This document shows positions 58,196-64,000 of a stretch of 64,000 nt of DNA, piece by piece. Positions within the stretch are counted from its first letter, which is position 1, and every line of letters starts with the position of its first letter. The notes below the pieces were generated by a model. The model ran no database searches. It saw nothing but the letters and a program-made list of their open reading frames with translations, and was not told where the DNA came from. The position numbers and the translations under genes are program-made. The stretch covers positions 222,928 to 286,927 of the forward strand of contig NZ_QMKK01000044.1 of NCBI RefSeq assembly GCF_003287875.1, given 5' to 3'. The stretch comes from Martinezella tropici (GTDB lineage Bacteria; Pseudomonadota; Alphaproteobacteria; Rhizobiales; Rhizobiaceae).

Positions 58196-60139
58196 ATGAA
58201 CCCTAATTTTCGTAATTTCGCTCTGTGGGCAATCATAGCCTTGCTGTTGATTGCTCTGTTCAGCATGTTTCAGAACGCGCCGGCACAAACAGGCTCCAGG
58301 GAAATTCCGTATTCGCAGTTCCTTCGGGAAGTTGATTCCGGCCGCGTCCGTGACGTGACCGTAACGGGCAACCGTATCATCGGTAGCTATTCCGAAAACA
58401 GTACGGCCTTCCAGACCTACGCTCCGGTCATCGATGACAGCCTGCTTGAACGCCTGCAGTCCAAGAACGTTACTGTTGCCGCCCGCCCGGAATCGGATGG
58501 TTCCTCGAGCTTCCTGAGCTATCTCGGCACGCTGCTGCCGATGCTCCTGATCCTCGGCGTCTGGCTGTTCTTCATGCGGCAGATGCAGGGCGGCTCGCGC
58601 GGAGCCATGGGCTTCGGCAAGTCGAAGGCCAAGCTTCTGACGGAGGCGCATGGCCGCGTCACCTTCGATGACGTCGCCGGTGTCGATGAAGCCAAGCAGG
58701 ATCTTGAAGAAATCGTCGAATTCCTGCGTGATCCGCAGAAGTTCCAGCGTCTGGGCGGCCGTATTCCGCGCGGCGTTCTGCTTGTCGGACCTCCCGGTAC
58801 CGGTAAGACGCTTCTGGCGCGCGCCATCGCCGGCGAAGCCAATGTGCCGTTCTTCACCATTTCCGGTTCAGACTTCGTCGAAATGTTCGTCGGTGTTGGC
58901 GCAAGCCGTGTCCGCGACATGTTCGAGCAGGCGAAGAAGAATGCACCCTGCATTATCTTCATCGACGAAATCGACGCCGTCGGCCGCCATCGCGGCGCCG
59001 GTCTCGGCGGCGGTAACGATGAACGCGAACAGACGCTCAACCAGCTGCTGGTCGAGATGGACGGCTTCGAGGCCAATGAAGGCATCATCCTGATCGCCGC
59101 TACCAACCGTCCTGACGTGCTCGACCCCGCGCTGCTGCGTCCGGGCCGTTTCGACCGTCAGGTCGTCGTGCCGAACCCGGATATCGTTGGCCGCGAGCGC
59201 ATCCTCAAGGTTCATGCACGCAACGTGCCGCTGGCTCCGAACGTCGATTTGAAGACGCTTGCCCGCGGTACGCCCGGTTTCTCCGGTGCGGACCTTATGA
59301 ACCTCGTCAACGAAGCCGCCCTGATGGCTGCCCGCCGCAACAAGCGCCTGGTCACCATGCAGGAATTCGAAGACGCCAAGGACAAGATCATGATGGGCGC
59401 GGAGCGCCGCTCTTCGGCGATGACCGAGGCGGAAAAGAAGCTCACCGCCTATCACGAGGCCGGTCACGCCATTACCGCACTCAACGTCGCCGTCGCCGAT
59501 CCGCTGCATAAGGCAACCATCATTCCGCGCGGCCGTGCCTTGGGCATGGTCATGCAGCTCCCTGAGGGCGATCGCTACTCGATGAGCTATAAGTGGATGG
59601 TTTCGCGCCTCTGCATCATGATGGGCGGCCGCGTCGCGGAAGAGCTGACCTTTGGCAAGGAAAACATCACCTCGGGTGCGTCTTCCGACATCGAGCAGGC
59701 AACCAAGCTTGCCCGTGCGATGGTCACCCAGTGGGGCTTCTCCGATGAACTCGGCCAGGTCGCATATGGCGAGAACCAACAGGAAGTCTTCCTCGGTCAC
59801 TCCGTTTCGCAGTCGAAAAATGTGTCGGAAGCAACGGCGCAGAAGATCGATAACGAAGTGCGTCGTCTGATCGATGAAGCCTATCGCGAAGCCAAGGATA
59901 TCCTCACTTCGAAGCATGACGAGTTCGTGGCCCTGGCCGAAGGCCTCCTCGAATACGAGACGCTGACCGGCGAGGAGATCAAGGCGCTCATCCGCGGTGA
60001 AAAACCGGCACGCGACCTTGGCGATGACACGCCGCCGAGCCGTGGCTCGGCCGTACCGAAGACCGGTGCCAAGAAGGATGGTTCGCTCGGTGCCAAGGGC
60101 GACGAGCCGGAAGGCGGTTTCGAACCCCAGCCGCGCTGA
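58196..60139 (+). CDS. ftsH: ATP-dependent zinc metalloprotease FtsH
   Basis: A 647-residue inner-membrane AAA+ protease. Two helices (about residues 5-24 and 106-126) flank a periplasmic loop. The AAA module has Walker A GPPGTGKTLLARA, pore loop FVEMFVG, Walker B CIIFIDEIDAVG and the second region of homology TNRPDVLDPALLRPGRFDRQ. The zinc site is HEAGH at about residue 423 with the third ligand Asp in SGASSDIEQAT. It removes misassembled membrane proteins and regulatory proteins. The start at 58196 has GGGGAG 5 nt upstream; a GTG 15 bp earlier is rejected. Confidence 0.96.
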   Translation: MNPNFRNFALWAIIALLLIALFSMFQNAPAQTGSREIPYSQFLREVDSGRVRDVTVTGNRIIGSYSENSTAFQTYAPVIDDSLLERLQSKNVTVAARPESDGSSSFLSYLGTLLPMLLILGVWLFFMRQMQGGSRGAMGFGKSKAKLLTEAHGRVTFDDVAGVDEAKQDLEEIVEFLRDPQKFQRLGGRIPRGVLLVGPPGTGKTLLARAIAGEANVPFFTISGSDFVEMFVGVGASRVRDMFEQAKKNAPCIIFIDEIDAVGRHRGAGLGGGNDEREQTLNQLLVEMDGFEANEGIILIAATNRPDVLDPALLRPGRFDRQVVVPNPDIVGRERILKVHARNVPLAPNVDLKTLARGTPGFSGADLMNLVNEAALMAARRNKRLVTMQEFEDAKDKIMMGAERRSSAMTEAEKKLTAYHEAGHAITALNVAVADPLHKATIIPRGRALGMVMQLPEGDRYSMSYKWMVSRLCIMMGGRVAEELTFGKENITSGASSDIEQATKLARAMVTQWGFSDELGQVAYGENQQEVFLGHSVSQSKNVSEATAQKIDNEVRRLIDEAYREAKDILTSKHDEFVALAEGLLEYETLTGEEIKALIRGEKPARDLGDDTPPSRGSAVPKTGAKKDGSLGAKGDEPEGGFEPQPR

Positions 60140-60170
60140 CGCACGGAGCCGATTGACCATGTAGACGAAG

Positions 60171-60208
60171 AGGCCAGTTCTCCTTTGACCAGGGAACTGG
60201 CCTTTTTC
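60171..60208 (+). terminator. rho-independent terminator of ftsH
   Basis: A perfect 10-bp stem (AGGCCAGTTC/GAACTGGCCT) with a 13-nt loop followed by five T. It is 31 bp after the ftsH stop. Confidence 0.85.
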
Positions 60209-60950
60209 TTGATGGCCGCAGGTGACGGACGGAAGCTGAGTGAGGGTCGGCACCGATGATGGCCCGAACATCGGAATTGGGCTGAGAGTGGCCGCAATTC
60301 GTAAAACGACATTCGGCCGGGCTCTTTACCGGAGTTGCCTTATCGAAGATCGGATATCTCCATGCGTAAAGCTACCGTGATCCTCAAGGCTATCGCATAT
60401 GGGGCGGATGAAAACTCCTTCTCCCCGAGGGGAGAGAAGGGACGCGGCAGCGACTTCTCAGCTCCACGATTGCTTGGCGACCTGCGGTTTCAAGGCGGCG
60501 GAACCAATGCCAACCACGCCTGCCAGTATTCCTATGAACATAAGGCCGCGGCGCCATGCTCCAGAGGATGGCCGGCGACGTTGTGAGTTCTGCTCGTTCG
60601 GAACCTTTGCTTGCCCGCCGATCCGCGCTCATGGCGGACGGGCCGTTGCTATTGGCCGGCTGACGACGCGGCAAGGGTAGCCCGACGATGCACAATCGTC
60701 GTAGCCGGGGGAAGTAATATGGGTAGTTTATGTTGTGAATTGGAATATTGTCCGCCTCCACCGGATGCGGTTTTTTAGTGCTTATTAATGGTAACGCGTT
60801 GTAATAGGCGGTCTCGGTAATTTAAGTGCCGAGTTTTACAATCTGTGGCATGAGCCACAGGCATCGATGCTCGAAGCGTCTCTGGATTCGGAGTAGTGCT
60901 TTCGATGCCGCTGCATGTTTCGCGAAAATGCAGCAACGACAGGAGTGCAT
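60209..60950. other. 742-bp intergenic region between ftsH and glmM
   Basis: No convincing gene. It contains a CTTCTCCCCGAGGGGAGAGAAG palindrome-like repeat (60418-60440), and on the minus strand a short frame (about 60452-60620) with a hydrophobic segment (MFIGILAGVVGIGSAAL) that ends in a stop near 60454 and lacks a ribosome-binding site; it might be a gene remnant. The AT-rich stretch at 60720-60830 is the likely glmM promoter zone. Confidence 0.5.
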
Positions 60951-62303
60951 ATGAAACGTCGCTATTTCGGAACTGACGGAATTCGCGGTCAATCCAACAT
61001 CTATCCGATGACGCCGGATCTTGCCATGCGCGTGGGTATCGCCGCCGGCACGATCTTCCATCGTGGTAGTCATCGTCACCGGGTCGTCATCGGCAAGGAC
61101 ACGCGTCTTTCCGGCTATATGCTGGAAAACGCCATGGTGGCAGGCTTCACTGCGGCCGGCGTCGATGCCTTCGTTCTCGGCCCCATTCCGACGCCTGCCG
61201 TCGCCATGCTGACGCGTTCGCTGCGTGCCGACATCGGCGTCATGATTTCCGCTTCGCACAACCCTTACGAAGACAACGGCATCAAGCTTTTCGGGCCGGA
61301 CGGCTACAAGCTGTCCGACGATCTTGAAATGAAGATCGAGGATCTGCTCGACAAGGACATGACCGAGCATCTTGCCAAGGCTGAGAATATCGGCCGCGCC
61401 AAGCGCATCGACGGCGTGCACGACCGCTATATCGAGCATGCCAAGCGCACGCTACCGCGTGACGTCACGTTGCAAGGCCTGCGCATCGCCATCGATTGCG
61501 CCAATGGTGCTGCCTACAAGGTTGCCCCGGCTGCTCTATGGGAACTCGGCGCCGACGTCGTGACCATCGGCAACGAGCCGAATGGCACGAACATCAATCT
61601 GAACTGCGGCTCCACCAGCCCCGTTGCCCTGCAGAAGAAGGTGGACGAAGTGCGCGCCGATATCGGCATTGCGCTGGATGGCGATGCCGACCGCGTCATC
61701 ATCGTCGACGAGACCGGCACGATCATCGATGGCGATCAGCTGATGGCTGTCATCGCGGAGAGCTGGGCCGAGAGCCAGACGCTGCGCGGCAACGGCATCG
61801 TGGCGACCGTCATGTCCAATCTCGGCCTCGAGCGTTTCCTCGAAGAGCGCGGCATGTCGCTTGCCCGCACTGCCGTCGGCGACCGCTATGTCGTCGAGCA
61901 TATGCGTCAGCACAATTACAATGTCGGCGGTGAGCAATCGGGCCATATCGTGCTGTCCGACTATGGCACGACGGGCGATGGGCTGGTGGCCGCGCTGCAG
62001 ATCCTTGCCTCGGTGAAACGCACCGGCAAGCCGGTCAGCGAAGTTTGTCGGCGTTTCGAGCCCGTGCCGCAGCTGCTGCGCAATGTCCGCATTGCCGGCG
62101 GCAAGCCGCTGGAGGACATTCAGGTGCGGCAGGCGATTGCCGATGCGGAAAGCGAACTTGCCCGCAATGGCCGTCTGGTCATCCGCCCTTCCGGTACCGA
62201 GCCCCTGATCCGGGTCATGGCGGAAGGCGACGATCGCGGCCAGATCGAACGTATCGTCGGCGGATTGATCGACGTGATTTCGAGCGTCCGCTCGGCAGCC
62301 TGA
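60951..62303 (+). CDS. glmM: Phosphoglucosamine mutase
   Basis: A 450-residue enzyme making glucosamine-1-phosphate for peptidoglycan and lipopolysaccharide. The start MKRRYFGTDGIRGQSN matches the family; AGGAG lies 6 nt before the ATG at 60951. The phosphoserine loop is ISASHNPYEDNG at about residue 102, the metal loop is DGDADR, the sugar loop is GGEQSGH and the C-terminal phosphate loop is RPSGTEPLIRVM. All are intact. It follows ftsH in the usual order, but with its own promoter. Confidence 0.96.
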   Translation: MKRRYFGTDGIRGQSNIYPMTPDLAMRVGIAAGTIFHRGSHRHRVVIGKDTRLSGYMLENAMVAGFTAAGVDAFVLGPIPTPAVAMLTRSLRADIGVMISASHNPYEDNGIKLFGPDGYKLSDDLEMKIEDLLDKDMTEHLAKAENIGRAKRIDGVHDRYIEHAKRTLPRDVTLQGLRIAIDCANGAAYKVAPAALWELGADVVTIGNEPNGTNINLNCGSTSPVALQKKVDEVRADIGIALDGDADRVIIVDETGTIIDGDQLMAVIAESWAESQTLRGNGIVATVMSNLGLERFLEERGMSLARTAVGDRYVVEHMRQHNYNVGGEQSGHIVLSDYGTTGDGLVAALQILASVKRTGKPVSEVCRRFEPVPQLLRNVRIAGGKPLEDIQVRQAIADAESELARNGRLVIRPSGTEPLIRVMAEGDDRGQIERIVGGLIDVISSVRSAA

Positions 62304-62330
62304 GCCTGGAAATATCGGATATCCAAAATT

Positions 62331-62358
62331 ACGGCCGTCTCGTCGAGGCGGCCGTTTT
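62331..62358 (+). terminator. rho-independent terminator of glmM
   Basis: CGGCCG outer stem continuing through a near-perfect inner part (TCTCG/CGAGG) and followed by TTTTG. It lies 28 bp past the glmM stop, facing the convergent SH3 gene. Confidence 0.75.
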
Positions 62359-62384
62359 GTTTCCGCCGGTGAGGCCGAGACGGC

Positions 62385-62939
62385 TTACTGGAACATTTCG
62401 CCAGGGTAGGCGCCCCAGAGCTTGTCCTGCCTGACATAGCCTCTCGCCGAATGCTCCCTTACGGAGACGCGGCACCATCTTCCCGTGCAGGACTGCAGCG
62501 AAACCAGAACACGGGGCTGCAGCTCCGCGACCGCCCGAGCGGCTGGACTGGGATCTGCGCGCAGCATTGCATTCTTGGTCAGCCACGGTGCGATCAGTGC
62601 AGTGCGAGTGCCGGAGAGCAGGGCGCTATGCATCCAGCCAGTCACGCCGGTGTCGTCGCGGACCTGCCGCCAATGGCCATATTCGTCGATGATCTCCAGG
62701 GGTAGGCCGGGCTTCACGTAGATCCATCTGGTCGCGTACATCGTCGATGGACCCACGCGCATCCGCGCTTTTTGGGCTCTCAGCGAAACATAACGCGGGA
62801 TCGGCAGTCCCGTCTCGCGCCCCTTGTTCCATGCGGTGGCCGCAACGGGCTTTACCGGCATCGCGCCGGCCAATGCAGCAGGGCTCAGGAAGAGGATGAG
62901 GAGCCCCAGACAGGCCGATATTCTTCGATAGCAAGTCAA
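62385..62939 (-). CDS. Secreted SH3-domain protein
   Basis: A 184-residue exported protein with a signal peptide (ISACLGLLILFLSPAALAGA). Two bacterial SH3-like repeats are visible: RAQKARMRVGPSTMYATRWIYVKPGLPLEIIDEYGHWRQVRDDTGVTGWMHSALL and KNAMLRADPSPAARAVAELQPRVLVSLQSCTGRWCRVSV. Such domains typically bind cell-wall peptides. The start is a TTG at 62939 with a perfect AGGAGG 6 nt upstream. The IS630 element begins 7 bp upstream of that AGGAGG, so the original promoter has been cut off. Confidence 0.88.
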   Translation of the reverse strand: MTCYRRISACLGLLILFLSPAALAGAMPVKPVAATAWNKGRETGLPIPRYVSLRAQKARMRVGPSTMYATRWIYVKPGLPLEIIDEYGHWRQVRDDTGVTGWMHSALLSGTRTALIAPWLTKNAMLRADPSPAARAVAELQPRVLVSLQSCTGRWCRVSVREHSARGYVRQDKLWGAYPGEMFQ

Positions 62940-62955
62940 AGACTTCCTCCTGATT

Positions 62956-63999
62956 TAGAGCAGGTCCTGCGATCGATGAATCGATTGTGAAGTGACGCGG
63001 CGCGGCGAAGCTGATTCAACATCCACAGCAAAGAGGTGGATGATGGCACAAGCGCTGAGCGATGATCTTCGATTACGGGTTTTGAAAGCGTCTGCGGCGG
63101 GCATGTCAGCACGACAAGCCGCAGCCCGGTTCGGAGTTGGAATTTCGACGGCGATCCGGTGGATCGCACGAGCAAAAGAGGGCGAGCCGACCTCCCGGCC
63201 ACAAGGTTGGAGACGACCGTCGGCGCTCGATGCACACGAGGCGTTCGTTGTCGAACTGATCGAGGACCGTAGGGACATCACGCTCAATGAAATGGTCGAG
63301 CGTTTGTCCGTTGATCAACAGGTGAGGATCAGCCGGAGTGCGCTTGGTGCCTGGCTGCGAGGCCGCGGATGGACGTTTAAAAAAACCGCACATGCACTGG
63401 AGCAAGACCGGTCGGATGTCCTGAAGCGTCGGCGCGTTTGGTTTGATGGTCAGCTCGATCTCGATCCTGAACGACTGATATTTATAGATGAAACCGGCCT
63501 CTCGACGAAGATGGCCCGTCTACGCGGGCGTGCACTTCGAGGCGAGCGTTGCCGAGCCGGTGTTCCGCACGGCCATTGGAAAACAACGACCTTTACCGGA
63601 GCATTGCGCCTCACGGGAATGACCGCACCGTTTGTCTACGATGGCGCCATGAACGGTAACGTCTTCCTGGCCTACGTCGAGCAGGTGCTGGTTCCGACCC
63701 TTCAGGTCGGTGATGTCGTCGTCATGGACAACTTGCCGGCACACAAGACATCCGGCGTGCGCGACGCCATTGAGCGTGCCGGTGCCAAACTCATGTTTCT
63801 CCCTCCCTATAGCCCTGACTTTAACCCCATCGAGAACGCATTCTCCAAACTGAAAGCCATGTTGCGAGGTCGGGCAGAGCGAAAGATCGACGCCCTGTGG
63901 GACGCAGTTGGCGCCCTGCTACCCCGCTTCACTCCTGCAGAATGCGCGAATTACTTCAAGGCTGCTGGATATGACCCGGATTGAACAGGATCTGCTCTA
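62956..63999 (+). mobile_element. IS630-family insertion sequence with TA target duplication
   Basis: A 1,040-bp element (62958-63997). Terminal inverted repeats start GAGCAGGTCCTG on the left and GAGCAGATCCTG on the right (read inward), 11 of 12 matching. Both ends are flanked by TA (62956-62957 and 63998-63999), the expected IS630/Tc1-mariner target duplication. It carries one transposase gene and appears intact. The sequence beyond 64000 is not visible. Confidence 0.88.
63043..63984 (+). CDS. IS630-family transposase
   Basis: A 313-residue DDE transposase. An N-terminal HTH (LRLRVLKASAAGMSARQAAARFGVGISTAIRWIARAK) is followed by a second HTH region. The catalytic triad is in place: Asp in LIFIDETGLSTKM, Asp in VVVMDNLPAHK and Glu in PDFNPIENAFSKLKAML. 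No frameshift is present, so it should be active. The start is ambiguous between ATG 63040 and 63043 (AGAGG spacing favours the second). The stop is 2 bp before the right inverted repeat. Confidence 0.92.
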   Translation: MAQALSDDLRLRVLKASAAGMSARQAAARFGVGISTAIRWIARAKEGEPTSRPQGWRRPSALDAHEAFVVELIEDRRDITLNEMVERLSVDQQVRISRSALGAWLRGRGWTFKKTAHALEQDRSDVLKRRRVWFDGQLDLDPERLIFIDETGLSTKMARLRGRALRGERCRAGVPHGHWKTTTFTGALRLTGMTAPFVYDGAMNGNVFLAYVEQVLVPTLQVGDVVVMDNLPAHKTSGVRDAIERAGAKLMFLPPYSPDFNPIENAFSKLKAMLRGRAERKIDALWDAVGALLPRFTPAECANYFKAAGYDPD

Positions 64000-64000
64000 G

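Noticed and set aside
60335..60761. open frames on both strands between ftsH and glmM
   Set aside because: They disagree in frame, lack ribosome-binding sites and match no family; kept only as a possible remnant.
1..64000. CRISPR arrays, tRNA or rRNA genes, prophage
   Set aside because: No regularly spaced repeats, no tRNA-like cloverleaf, no rRNA sequence and no phage structural genes were seen on reading both strands.

Overview
The window is a chromosomal segment of an alphaproteobacterium of the family Rhizobiaceae, most likely Rhizobium itself. The evidence is high-GC coding throughout, the rhizobial order tkt-gap-pgk-fbaB / zapA-6S RNA / ruvCAB / sqdBDC / tolQRAB-pal / ftsH-glmM, an rcdA gene with a CtrA box, and a cysteine-free L31. 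An lpiA-acvB operon is compatible with the R. tropici group but does not prove it. I see no rRNA, tRNA, CRISPR array or prophage. The only intact mobile element is an IS630-type insertion sequence at the right edge.

Left part (1-11.5 kb): a truncated ECF sigma factor with its DGPF partner; a YegP-type protein; an ABC exporter; rpmE; a chromosomal Tet(M)-type GTPase; rcdA downstream of a TTAA-N7-TTAA CtrA box; DUF1192 and an MFS transporter; a small membrane protein; a PhzF-family isomerase; and a secreted serine hydrolase.

Central carbon block (11.8-20.3 kb, all minus strand): fbaB, pgk, nhaP2, a DUF1089 protein, gap and tkt. fbaB and pgk carry a related 18-bp motif at identical distances from their start codons. 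Downstream on the plus strand come a DUF4164 coiled-coil protein, zapA and a well-folded 6S RNA.

Accessory block (21.7-32.5 kb): a ClC transporter divergent from a MarR regulator with a palindrome between them, two SDR genes, an XRE/MmyB regulator, an ArsR-like regulator, lpiA-acvB (lysyl-phosphatidylglycerol synthesis and turnover) and a HAD phosphatase. It separates zapA/6S RNA from ygfA, which are usually neighbours.

Middle (32.6-50.4 kb): ygfA and a YmdB-type phosphodiesterase; a metallo-beta-lactamase-fold protein with a degenerate metal site; a lipoprotein; yebC; an ECF sigma/anti-sigma pair divergent from a secreted hydrolase-TPR-DoxX operon, with both directions preceded by the same promoter-like motif; a luciferase-like oxidoreductase; ruvC, an inserted vapBC module, ruvA and ruvB; a phosphoesterase, a Nudix hydrolase and a DinB protein; the sulfolipid operon sqdBDC; and ybgC.

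Right part (50.8-64 kb): tolQ, tolR, tolA, an extra cistron encoding only a diverged TolA C-terminal-like domain, tolB, pal, cpoB, tilS, ftsH and glmM. An SH3-domain protein gene follows, whose upstream region is cut by the IS630 element just before its ribosome-binding site.

The best candidates for something undescribed are the ECF-controlled periplasmic operon with its two matching promoters and the TolA-C-like cistron between tolA and tolB.
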